DNA of 64,000 bases. Origin: Tillus elongatus (Eukaryota; Arthropoda; Insecta; Coleoptera; Cleridae). The position numbers and the translations under genes were made by a program. The notes beneath the pieces were generated by a model that was not told the origin of the DNA, did no database searches, and was given only the letters and a program-made list of their open reading frames with translations. Each line of letters opens with the position of its first letter. The stretch's first letter is position 1. Below are positions 36,342 to 47,272 of this stretch, piece after piece. The stretch spans positions 175,269,510 through 175,333,509 of the forward strand of contig OZ023264.1 of the NCBI GenBank assembly GCA_964006375.1, given 5' to 3'.

Positions 36342-37415
36342 ATGGATAATGCCAGCTATTCAAACGAACAATTGCTGAATTTATTTTATTTTCATGAAAA
36401 GTGCAACAGAGTGGTTAGCAGAATATGTCGGCTGTTTAATGATAGGTATCCCGAGTCCTCGCCAATGACTGCGTTGAAATTCAGACGTTATGAAACCAAT
36501 TTCTTGAGAACGGGAAGTTGCACGATTAAACAAACATCAAGAGCAGTTCCAGTTACAGAAGACGCAGACACACAAATTTCTGTGTTGTCTTATTTCGCTG
36601 ATCCAAAGGCGTCAATACGTTTAGTTGAACATGACATGAACATAGCACGTTCCTCCATACAGAGAATATTGTACAAGCATAAGATGCATAATTATAATTT
36701 TATAAGTGTACAAGCTCTAAAACCGAACGACCCAGCCCACCGAATTAAATTTTGTCACACTCTCCTTGAAAGACACCGCAACGATCCTTTATTTCTGAAA
36801 AGCATAATTTGGACCGACGAAACAAAGATGTCCCATGAAGGAGTATTTAACAGACATAGTATTCACTACTGGGCTCAAGACAATCCTCATGTCAAAAAAG
36901 AACGCTGTTTTCAGAGAAAATTCAGCTTCAACTTGTTTGCTCTTCTGATGGATGTTAAAATATCGTACTGCATTTACGATAATAGTCCGACAGCTGTGCA
37001 ATACCTAGAGATTTTGCGAACCACTGCCTCTAATTTCTTGACCAATTTACCATTTACTGCGTATGTGATTTGTTGGTATCACCTAGATGGGGCTCTTACG
37101 CATTATTCAGCAGAGGTAAGGATCTTTTTAAATGATGAATTCGGAGAGAGGTGGATGGGACGCGGCGGAACATACAATTGGCCCCCACGGTCGCCCAAAC
37201 TCACTCCTCTGGATTTTTACCTATGGGGTAAACTGAAATCAGATCTTTATGCGACTCCAATCAACACTAGGAAAGAACTTGAAGATAGAGTCCGTAATTG
37301 TTTGGATAATATTTATCCCTGAGAAATACAGCCTACCACACGTGAAGGAGTTGTAATACGCTTAGAGCGATGTATCAGTGCGAATGGTACACAATTTGAA
37401 CAATATCAATCATGA
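36342..37415 (+). pseudogene. Mariner-type (DD41D spacing) transposase, one late stop
   Basis: The ATG at 36342 opens 326 codons. An N-terminal helix-turn-helix region (ASIRLVEHDMNIARSSIQRI) should bind the TIRs. The catalytic triad is intact: Asp in IIWTDETKMS, Asp in WYHLDGALTHYS and Asp in SPKLTPLDFYLWG, with 41 residues between the second and third. A TGA at 37320-37322 stops translation, but the same frame continues for 30 codons (EIQPTTREGVVIRLERCISA) to a TGA at 37413-37415. That stretch matches the usual C-terminal tail of the family, so the stop is probably a point mutation. The catalytic domain is complete, and residual activity cannot be excluded. Confidence 0.85.
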
Positions 37416-37487
37416 GTTTCTTGGCTAGTCATAATAATTTTCAACTTTCAATACTTTTGGTTATTCTTTGTTATTTGTTTAAATTTC

Positions 37488-37491
<4 letters not shown>

Positions 37492-37562
<71 letters not shown>
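37492..37562. repeat. (AT)n tract inside the long-TIR transposon
   Basis: Seventy bases of AT lie between the transposase and the right TIR, so AT tracts here are not confined to the Helentron-like family. Confidence 0.9.
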
Positions 37563-37563
<1 letters not shown>

Positions 37564-37566
<3 letters not shown>

Positions 37567-38170
37567 TAAACCGCAAATATCTCGACAATTATCAACTTTA
37601 GGTATAGGGAATGCTAATACAGTTTGAAAGAGAATTATGTGCTTTATTCAATGAGAAGATAATATACAGGGTGTTCTATTTGAAATAAATGAGTTATTCT
37701 AGCTTAAAGCACACCAAATTCTAATACATCCCACAAAACACCCTGTATATGAAACAATGTTTCCTCACAATCATGTCAAATCCTGATGGACTTGGAACGT
37801 GTCTGACAAATTAAAGAATTTTCAGCATCCTAACACGACACAAAATCACCTTCATTAGGTCAGCCTCCCCTTGAACAGAATTCTCAAATAAATTGACATA
37901 ACTCGAAAACATTTGAAGATAGGAAGAGCATATCCTAATAACTTTTAACCTAAAATTACATGAGTATTCAAAAAATGCAATAATATATAGGGTGTTCTAT
38001 TTGAAATAACGATGTTGATATCTATTTACGGTATACCCGGAAGTCCATCATTTTGGAAATTACTTGCATTAAATAGGGTATCTTCGAAAACCCCTGTATA
38101 CAAATTTTAAGCACTCAAAAATGTATATTTTCGGAAATAATCTAATACATCACTCGACGTGGGACACCTG
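37564..38170 (-). repeat. Right TIR of the long-TIR transposon
   Basis: It mirrors 35570-36176. Its sequence reads GGTAAACCGCAAATATCTCG at the inner edge and CGACGTGGGACACCTG at the outer edge. Confidence 0.9.
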
Positions 38171-38870
38171 TATATTTCATTTTTGGTTCAAAGTATAATT
38201 ATAATTTAGCTACGGTTTCTTCATAGTTAGAACTACTGCCGTCTTACAAATTACAATATATTAAGGCAATGAGAAATATGACGCAAATTCTGGATAAAAA
38301 TGTCTATGTAACATTGGCGTTACTTGAACGTGACAGCAGGTTATTGACCTTACGGCTAAGATTTGATATATTATATATAAGGCTGAAACTAAAAAAAAAT
38401 AATAGTGTGACTTCTAACACAACTTTCGCATAACAATTATATTTATTGCTGATTTTATCTGTTCTTTTCAATTTCAAACATGTTCATGGCAAATTTTCCG
38501 ACAACCCTTAAGAACGCCATCATGCAAGTCGGTTCTAAATCTAAGTGTTAAGTACATAAGTGTGTTTTCATGTAACACTTGTTTGTGTAAACGTACCAGT
38601 CGAATACGTGTTTTCTCAGAGATTTTGTTAAAAAAATACAGATATACAGATTGCGTGCAGACAAGCTTTTCTGGCTTCAGACGGAAAATCAACTTATTGG
38701 CTACCCTAGCTCACATTTGCTAGGTCAACAATTCAAACTAGATCGATGCCAGGACGAAAAGTAGCTCTTTCCAAATAAAAGGATAGATTTATAAGTGGAA
38801 GGGAGGTCCTCGAAAAGTAGTTTATGTTTCTTATTCTAACATTAACAAAGAAAAGTGTTTCACGTAATAC
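38171..38870. repeat. Duplicated segment, copy A (right flank of the transposon)
   Basis: About 700 bases are nearly identical to 39750-40450. Together with 35458-35569 (matching 39640-39748) this makes the segment that received the transposon. A 72-codon minus frame at 38474-38692 is identical in the other copy. I do not recognise the peptide, and identity here reflects duplication rather than selection. Confidence 0.85.
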
Positions 38871-38874
38871 CATT

Positions 38875-39630
<756 letters not shown>

Positions 39631-39639
39631 AAAATGAAA

Positions 39640-40450
39640 TTCACTACTATAACGCACATGCTGCCTCCAGACTTCTTTTATTATTTTGTGAATTCATCAG
39701 AATGTATTTTGTTGATGCATGTTCTATAAATGTACTAAACAGACTTTATTTCATTTTTGGTCCAAAGTGTAATTATAAATTAGCTACGGTTTCTTCATAA
39801 TTAAAACACCTGCCGTCTTACAGATTACAATATATTAAGGCAATGAGGAATATGACGCAAATTCTGGATAAAAATGTCTATGTAACATTGGCGTTATTTG
39901 AACGTGACAGCAGGTTATTGACCTTGCGGCTAAGATTTGATATATTATATATAAGGCTGAAACTAAAAGAAATAACAGTGTGACTTCTAACACAACTTTC
40001 GCATAACAATTATATTTATTGCTGATTTTATCTGTTCTTTTCAATTTCAAACATGTTCATGGCAAATTTTCCGACAACCCTTAAGAACGCCATCATGCAA
40101 GTCGGTTCTAAATCTAAGTGTTAAGTACATAAGTGTGTTTTCATGTAACACTTGTTTGTGTAAACGTACCAGTCGAATACGTGTTTTCTCAGAGATTTTG
40201 TTAAAAAAATACAGATATACAGATTGCGTGCAGACAAGCTTTTCTGGCTTCAGACGGAAAATCAACTTATTGGCTACCCTAGCTCACATTTGCTAGGTCA
40301 ACAATTCAAACTAGATCGATGCCAGGACGAAAAGTAGCTCTCTCCAAATAAAAGGATAGATTTATAAGTGGAAGGGAGGTCCTCGAAAAGTAGTTTATGT
40401 TTCTTATTCCAACACTAACAAAGAAAGGTGTTTCTCATAACACCATTTTT
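39640..40450. repeat. Duplicated segment, copy B (no transposon insertion)
   Basis: It is continuous where copy A is split: CTAAACAGAC at 39739-39748 is followed directly by TTTATTTCATTTTTGG, whereas copy A has the 2.6-kb transposon there. It begins with a Helentron-like end (ATTCACTACTATAACGCACA). Confidence 0.85.
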
Positions 40451-40494
40451 TGGACGCTTGACGCTTAACATAATATTAACCTCTACTATTTATA

Positions 40495-40627
40495 TTAGTG
40501 AATTTTTATTTTTAAAAAATTCACTAACAGAGAGGTATCGATGGTGAGACCTTGCAAAAATTTTGTCAAATGAGCGCGAATTTGGGCCCCTAGAACCCAT
40601 ATCCGGGGTCAGTTTCGATTTTTATAT

Positions 40628-40721
<94 letters not shown>

Positions 40722-41105
40722 ATCCAACCGCTAACTCAAAAAATAATCAACCGATTTTGATGAAACTCGGCAAGTTCCTTTCTTTTATTAATAGCTTGGA
40801 TGAGTTCGTTAGCCAGGAAAATCGGACAAGGTTTTCCGGAAAAATTTTGAGTTTTCTTTCGAAAAAAATTACAAAGATAGTTCGATGAAATTTTGTGTAC
40901 ATATTGCTATGGGAAAGACCTAACTATGCGCCAAAATTGAGCTTTCTTGGTTTACAGAAAATGGAGCTATTCAAATTTGAAACATTTATTTTTTAATATT
41001 GCCGCGTTTGACTGTCAATCGTAAACATCGCTTATGAGATGTTGTATGTTGTTGCTAAGCGACCGAACATTTTATATTATTGCGCAAGTCTGTTAGACGC
41101 TGTAA
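40495..41105 (+). mobile_element. Helentron-like element, right end lost
   Basis: The palindrome is at 40495-40527, followed by GAGAGGTATCGATGG and the block GGGCCCCTAGAACCCATATC. The AT tract is at 40631-40718, then ACCGCTAACTCAAAAAATAA. It is interrupted at 41105 by the short Helitron-like repeat. The last 50 bases match 44560-44610 in reverse. Confidence 0.65.
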
Positions 41106-41301
41106 TTCTCTGAATATGTTGGAAACGTGGTATCTACTTCATTCCAACTCACTATTAACCGACTATTTATGAAATCAAATAAGTAAATTAAATGGATTGT
41201 CATAAAATATGTAGTGTATTAAGACTAAGGGAAAAAGAAATAAAACATATATAACTGTGCACATTTTGATTATATTTTAGGGTGTGCGGCGCACACCTAG
41301 T
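41106..41301 (+). mobile_element. Short Helitron-like repeat, copy 2
   Basis: It is nearly identical to 31795-31989, with the same 8-bp hairpin (GGTGTGCGGCGCACACC) and terminal CTAG. Here the next base is T, as expected for Helitron insertion between A and T. Its left edge falls inside Helentron-like sequence, so it is the younger insertion. Confidence 0.6.
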
Positions 41302-41349
41302 TTTATATCTCACAGCTATTCTCGGCTAGTTTGCTTTCCGCCGGCCTTG

Positions 41350-41484
41350 TTAGTGAATTTTTATTTAAAAAAATTCACTAATAGAGAGGTATCGATGGTG
41401 AGACTTTGCAAAAATTCTTTCAAATGAGTGCGAACTAGGACCCCTAGAACCCATATCCTGGGTCAGTTTCAATTTTTCTATGTT

Positions 41485-41577
<93 letters not shown>

Positions 41578-42026
41578 CCAACCGCTAACTCAAAAAATAA
41601 TTAACAGATTTCGATGAGACTTGGCAAGTGCCTTTCTTTCATTAATGGCTTGGATGAGTTCGTTAGTCAGAAAAATCGGATGGGGTTTTCCGGGAAAATT
41701 TTCAGTTTTCTTTCGAAAGTAACAAAGCTGTTTTAATGAAATTTAGTATATATGTTGCTTCAGGAGAGGTCTTAATACGTACTAAAATTCAACTTTCTAA
41801 GTTTAGAGAAAATTGAGTTATTCAAATTTTAAATTTTCTTTCGTAAAAATTTTTTTTCTCCGAAAATTACAAAGTTATTTAAATGAAATTTTGTGGATAT
41901 CTTGCCTTGGGAAAGACCTTACTACGTATTAAAATTAAACTCTCTAAGTTTATAGAAAATTGAGTTATTTAAATTTGAAGCATTTAATAAAAATTCACTA
42001 TCATAACGCACTTGCTGCGTCCCGAG
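41350..42026 (+). mobile_element. Helentron-like element, best complete compact copy
   Basis: At 677 bases this is the cleanest example of the family. The left palindrome (41350-41381) is followed by GAGAGGTATCGATGGTGAGA and CTAGGACCCCTAGAACCC. The AT tract is at 41485-41573, then CCGCTAACTCAAAAAATAAT and two diverged inner blocks. The right end is AAAATTCACTATCATAACGC with the hairpin ACGCA-CTTGC-TGCGT, then CCCGAG and a T run. The TAGTGAATTTT motif at the left is the complement of AAAATTCACTA at the right. Confidence 0.7.
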
Positions 42027-42280
42027 TTTTTTTTATAATGTAGCTACCCAAAACGGATTTTATCTACGACTAATATATAATGTAAGTATTATACTTGTGG
42101 TTTTTGCAGTATAATATCATATATTATTCTCTAAGGGAATAATGTCGACGGATTAATGGTCATTATTCCCTCTTGCCCACCAATTACAAAATTACTCAAA
42201 TTAAATACGCTATGGAAACAAAGTAGACAAACTCAAAACTGTCAGTGTCAAACGCGTAGTATTTGTGTATTTGTATTGAG

Positions 42281-43381
42281 ATGGATGATAATTAAGAGTC
42301 TTTTACTTGTACACCTCCAGAAATTGTGGAATTAGCTGCAGCAACAACATCTACCTTGATACCGGAAACATCAAAATCCATTTATAATAAAACGTAAGCA
42401 ACCTTCAACGAATGGCGTCTTTGAAAGGACGCAAATTCATTTTCCGAACAAGTTCTGCTGACCTATTTCGCTGAATTAAGTGCAAAATACAAACCATCCT
42501 CATTATGGTCATTCTATTCAATAATTAAATCTATGTTAAGAATAAACCATGACGTTGATCTGGAAAATTATGGCAAACTACGATTGTTTTTAAAAAGAAA
42601 TTCTGAAGGATTTCAAGCAAAGAAGTCTTCCACTTTAACGCCGGAACAAATTAGGAAATTTATTGATGAAACTCCTGATGAAATGTTTCTTTTACATAAG
42701 GTGAATTTACATTTTCATCTTATCTATTCCAAGACTCATATTCTTGTTTACTTCAGGTTATATTAATTATTGAAATTATGGGCGCATGCCTCGCAAACGA
42801 GCGTTATCAAATGAATATTGAAGACGTGAAGGATCTCCAAACACACTTATTAATAACAATACCCAAGACTAAAACGAAAATTGTACGAACATTCATCATA
42901 AACAATAATTTATACAATATTGTAAAGAAATACATCAATCTCCTTCCGTCACATGTAAAAATCAATTCAATCTTTCTAAATTATCAAAAATACAAAAGTA
43001 CAATACAACGTATAGGAAAAAACAAATTTGCAGACATTGGTGGACAAATTGCCAAATATCTAAATTTACCAAATCCTCAAAATTATACCGGCCACTCTGT
43101 ACATTGATGGAAGAGGCGATATAACTGGATTAAAGCATCATAGGGGTTGGAAATCTACACAGGTGGCTGAAGATTACATTAATTGGTCTATGAGAAACAA
43201 GACAGCAACAGCAGATACTAATGCTAAACAGATAAATAGTAATGAAGCATCTTCTTCCTTTACAGCAGCCGAAATTCCAAATATTTGTTTTGAAAAGTCT
43301 TCCAAAGTTTTTGATAGTTCACGACCAAATAAGTTTTTTAATTGTACTATTACTAAATTTATTATTATTATTAACAAATAA
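42281..43381 (+). pseudogene. Crypton-like tyrosine recombinase with one intron
   Basis: Conserved pieces are FNEWRL, YKPSSLWSFYSIIKSML, FLKRNSEGFQAKKSSTLTPE, IIEIMGACLANERYQM, NYTGHS and GWKSTQVAEDYINWS. These follow the catalytic domain of insect Crypton-type recombinases, which cut and rejoin DNA via a tyrosine (the Tyr in AEDY is present). The frame starts at ATG 42281 but has stops at TAA 42293, TAA near 42406 and TGA near 42422. The Arg expected in GACR is changed to Leu. A deletion at about 43099 removes the HxxR box and shifts the frame, so the copy is dead. A 56-nt intron (42701-42756) joins the two halves. Confidence 0.7.
42701..42756 (+). other. Predicted spliceosomal intron in the Crypton-like gene
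   Basis: It begins GTGAAT and ends with the pyrimidine-rich TTGTTTACTTCAG. Removing it joins LLHK to VILIIEIMGAC in phase 0, which restores the continuity expected for the recombinase fold. The length of 56 nt is typical of short insect introns. Confidence 0.65.
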
Positions 43382-43427
43382 AGTTGTAAATTAAAAGTTT
43401 CAATTTAATGAATTAGTCGTAGACACA

Positions 43428-43560
43428 GTATAGTAGACTACTCGTTATAATGGCTATTATTACCTCGGAATGTTACTCCCTCTCCGCCTTCGCGGCTCGG
43501 TTCGTAAATATTCCTCGGAAATAATAGCTATCATTAATGACTCGTGGTATAATCTACTAT
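43428..43560. repeat. Imperfect foldback next to the Crypton-like gene
   Basis: Arms of about 40 bases (43428-43470 and 43509-43560) are imperfect inverted copies: TATAATGGCTATTATTACCTCGGAA and its diverged complement. A GC-rich centre (CTCCGCCTTCGCGGCTCGG) lies between. Similar words (TAATGGTCATTATTCCCTC) occur upstream of the gene at 42156-42174. Confidence 0.5.
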
Positions 43561-43802
43561 TATATTATCATTGCCCTTTTTATATTATTTAATTAATGAT
43601 AATAGTAATAATGGCTACAATTCTTTGTTGCCTGAAGTAACTTAAATGATAAACGCACACTTAGGCGCAGGGTCACTTACCAAGAATACAAAAAACAAAC
43701 AAGTAAAAATTTCTTCATGAACAAAACGTGAATGCACAAATGAAGAATAAGACTAAAACTTTTATTAAGACCAGTTTATAAACAAAACAAGCTGTCCCGG
43801 AA

Positions 43803-43861
43803 GATTGGGGGCAGCAGGTGGAGGAACTATGGAAGAAAGCTCCTCTGAGCAGTGCCCGTGC
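43803..43861 (-). mobile_element. LINE-A internal fragment (59 bp)
   Basis: It matches LINE-A from GGGGGCAGCAGGTGGAGGAA to GAGCAGTGCCCGTGC. Its right edge overlaps the start of a Helentron-like end by four shared bases (GTGC, 43858-43861), a microhomology junction. Confidence 0.75.
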
Positions 43862-44130
43862 GTTATGGCGGTGAATTTTTATAAAAATGCTTTGAATATC
43901 AAATATGTCTTTTTAATGCAAGCAGTCATCAATTTGGTTACCGGTATAACCAGTATAGTAGAAACAATGTGCCATATTTTATCAAAATAACTTATTGTTT
44001 GAAAATGTACAAAAATTTTCAGACAATATACCTTATTGTTGGTTTTCTAACCAACCAATCTTAGGTTAATAGCAAATTGAGTTATTGAAATTTGAAGCAT
44101 TTAATGAAAATTTGCTACCAAAACGCACTT
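43858..44130. mobile_element. Double-ended Helentron-like unit (273 bp)
   Basis: The left edge reads GTGCGTTATGGCGGTGAATTT and the right edge AAATTTGCTACCAAAACGCA, so both sides carry the family's hairpin end in opposite orientation. The first bases of the left hairpin are replaced by the LINE-A fragment. Confidence 0.6.
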
Positions 44131-44149
44131 ACTGCGTCTTGGTTTTTTT

Positions 44150-44370
44150 TTCTTACAAACATATTTCGATAAAAAATGCAATAAAATAATGCTGTTCGAA
44201 AAAAAAAGTAGGGATCACCAACGATCGACTTGTGATTGTCAAAATAATTTTATAAGATGCAGCTCAAGACACCCTATAATTAACTTATACAATTTTTTCT
44301 CGTCTCTTGTATAATAATAATTATGTTCAGCTTTACCGTAGAAACGCGTCACCCTGTATAATATCAGCCC
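44150..44370 (+). repeat. Interspersed repeat ending CACCCTGTATA, copy 1
   Basis: About 210 bases match 47615-47860 and, in reverse, 57030-57215. Shared blocks are ATGCAGCTCAA, CACCCTATAATTA and GTCACCCTGTATA. CACCCTGTATA is also the word repeated in the long-TIR transposon arms, so this could be a small non-autonomous relative. Confidence 0.5.
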
Positions 44371-44559
44371 TTTTGTAAAACTTCGATCCTCTATATATGT
44401 TGATAAAACATAACAAACACTGTTTAATCCACCCACTAACATAAATAAAGGAATAATTTGCACTTGTATATAAAAATTGCCCAAATGACACAAATAATTC
44501 GTCGATTCAAACAAATAAAAATAAACATATAAACGATCTCATATCATACGCTAAATATC

Positions 44560-45190
<631 letters not shown>

Positions 45191-45194
45191 AAGA

Positions 45195-45828
45195 GAGAGA
45201 GGTCACCAACGGCACGTCGGTGGGCAAGGGATGGCAGCCTTTGGGTGAGGGTAGGGTCACCGACGAGAAGTATAACTCTCTTCTGAATGGAGTCCAGGAT
45301 AGCGAGTGTCGACGCGGCAGCGGCACCCCAGATGTGGGAGCAGTATTCGAGGTTTCGCCTTATTTGTGAAGTATATATGGTATAGAGATTAGCTGGTGAA
45401 AATCATTTGCGAGCCCGGAAGAGGAAACCTAATTTCTTAGCAGCCGCTTCTGCAATTCATGTGACATGTTGGTGCCAATTGAGCTTTCGATCCACAGAAA
45501 TGCCAACAAGTGAAAAGGACTGATTACTTCGAATAACTTGGTTGTTCATTGTGATGGGTTTACGGCTGGTGTATCTCTTATGAGATGGAAAGCAAGACTG
45601 AGATTTGGTGGAGTTGAATTGTGCAAGATTTCTACTTTCCAAGTCTAATATTTTTGGAGATCTACAGAGACAGAACCCTCCATGAGTCTGCGATCCTCAT
45701 CTAATTGGGCTAAAGAGACAGGTTTAGAATATTGTATATTTGAGTGGAGGGTGCTGTCGTCAGCGTAATTGTGAACTGGGTTGGATGTGCTAGAGAGGAG
45801 GTCATTGATGTGGAGAAGAAACAAAGTA
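45195..45828 (-). pseudogene. LINE-A internal fragment, truncated at both ends
   Basis: It spans the RT from LFLLHINDLLSSTSNPVHN and the intact catalytic box NYADDSTLHSNIQ (45770-45740) through RFSLVGISVDRKLNWHQH to the TC run of GDLSL. It stops exactly in that run (AGAGAGAGAGGTCACC at 45195). The 3' end of the element is missing, unusual for a LINE insertion, so a later rearrangement at the TC run is likely. Confidence 0.8.
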
Positions 45829-45874
45829 ATAATAATTATCGACAATTTTCACCCATGGTTAGTAACTTATCTAT

Positions 45875-46118
45875 ACACAATGTCTGGAGAGAAACTGTTA
45901 CAAATCGCAATATCTATAATTTTGTTCATCTTTGAATTGTATCTCTTACTGTTCAAAGGAAAACCTAGTAAACTCTGAACAAGAAAGCCCAAACTCACAC
46001 AATGTCTGGAGATAAACCGTTGCAAATCACAATGCATATTATTTTGTTCATCACTGAATTGTATCGCTTACTACTCAAAGGAAAACTTAACCTCCGAACA
46101 AAACAGCTCAAACTTGAG
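45875..46118. repeat. Two tandem 122-bp units
   Basis: ACACAATGTCTGGAGA starts each unit (45875 and 45997). Both contain TTTTGTTCATC, GAATTGTATC and CAAAGGAAAAC with about 80 percent agreement by eye. The family is unknown. Confidence 0.75.
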
Positions 46119-46755
46119 CTTTTGCGAAGGAAAGGATGATTTGAACCTGATGTATGAACAAAAAAAATATACTGCGGATTGTAACGGTTTTTCTCCTTTT
46201 TCATTTAATTTAACATCTAAACAAGAGTGCTTGTCATAAAAGTTGGAAACATGTTGGATAGGCTAACATTTAGTGGATGTAAAATGAAAGTTCTCTTTAG
46301 AAATATGTTCCACTGAAAATAAATTATAGCGTACGTAGATTTCTGCTGTCGACCGTTAAACACAGTAGCTAGCGTAAAACAGTGCAATAATAGATGCACA
46401 TAACGTGTTTGCAAATAGGGCATAAATTGTTAGAATTTTAATTTTGCAATGTCGCAACTAGTGTTTTATTACAAACACGATTGCCCACAGCACTATTTTA
46501 TACAGACTTCAAAAAAAGAGGAAATTCCGAATTCGGCCTGTGTGCTTGTTTTTACTTTTTCTCTGTATATGCTTGTCGATTGTTCTGTAGTGTTGAAGCG
46601 ACCACAATGTATTATATGCGTCAGGCTCGGTAATGTCTGCCAGATGGTTCAATACAGTTTTTTTTTGCATTCGGCTTATTATAATTAGTTAAACTACGTA
46701 TATTAAGAAGTACAAATTAACTACTAAAATTTAGTATACAAAATTTTTCTATTGG

Positions 46756-47272
46756 ACAAGTACACTCTAAGAAAACTCAAATCACCACAACACTTATTTC
46801 AGAGATGTTGAGCTCAACATGTTAACACTCTAACAGAGTGTTAACATGTTGAGCCAAAGATGAGCAGAGTTGATGTTGTTTATCTAGCCAGATGTTTGTT
46901 GACGTGTTCCAATATCCACATAGTAAATTTCTAGATCGAAAGCGAACGTGAAGATTCTTTAAATACCTCGTTTCCTTTAAAGCTATTATCCGTATATTAG
47001 ATAAGGGCACATAAATATGTCGACCAGAAGATTAAAAAGGAGGTCTTCGACCTCGTACTTTCACCACACAATAAACAAACGATCGTTTCTGGACGACAGT
47101 TTTACTTCGGACTAGTTCGTTTACCTTGACGTGATATAAGTACATGTAGCTAGTTGTTTAAGTTAGAATTTATCTTCCTCTGAAGATGTTGACTCTGTCA
47201 ACGAAACGATTGTAAGGTCTCTGAAATAAGTGTTGTGGTGAATTGGGTTTTCTCAGAGTGTACTTGTTGGTG
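46756..47272. mobile_element. Penelope-like terminal repeat, copy 2, with inverted partial copy
   Basis: Positions 46880-47272 match 25385-25760. The last 55 bases (47218-47272: TCTCTGAAATAAGTGTTGTG to GTGTACTTGTTGG) recur in reverse at 46756-46805, so the unit has inverted ends. A palindromic hairpin (46805-46854) separates the reversed piece from the main body. Penelope elements are known to carry partial inverted terminal repeats, which fits, but no protein confirms it. Confidence 0.5.
46812..46854. repeat. Perfect 20-bp inverted repeat with 3-nt loop
   Basis: GCTCAACATGTTAACACTCT (46812-46831), loop AAC, then the exact complement (46835-46854). It overlaps a 16-bp palindrome ATGTTGAGCTCAACAT at 46805-46820, giving three related arms in 50 bases. 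Confidence 0.95.

Larger units (their letters stand above)
35570..38170 (+). mobile_element. Mariner/IS630-type transposon with about 600-bp TIRs
   Basis: The ends are CAGAGTGTCTCACGTCGAGT (left) and the complement of CAGGTGTCCCACGTCGAGTG (right), with TA next to each end (35568-35569 and 38171-38172). The arms 35570-36176 and 37564-38170 pair along their whole length down to the inner GGTAAACCGC boundary. Each arm holds several CACCCTGTATAT or CACCCTATATAT words. A single transposase frame lies between, plus an (AT)n tract (37492-37562). A related copy of the flanks lacking the insertion is at 39640-40450. Confidence 0.9.

Noticed and set aside
38474..38692. Conserved 72-codon protein present twice (also 40047-40265)
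   Set aside because: The identity extends equally across non-coding flanks for about 700 bases, so it comes from segment duplication and not protein conservation.
44239..44514. 91-codon minus-strand frame as a small membrane protein
   Set aside because: It overlaps the CACCCTGTATA interspersed repeat, and the matching region at 47700-47860 is not open. The hydrophobicity comes from AT-rich codons.
47180..47220. Possible hammerhead ribozyme: CTGAAGA, a 6-bp stem GTTGAC/GTCAAC, then GAAAC (also at 25680-25712)
   Set aside because: The core words and stem II fit, but stem III and stem I do not form convincingly: the bases around the GTC cleavage word do not pair with the upstream strand in either copy. 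TGAAGATG...CGAAACG modules are also common in unrelated repeats. A covariance-model scan would decide.
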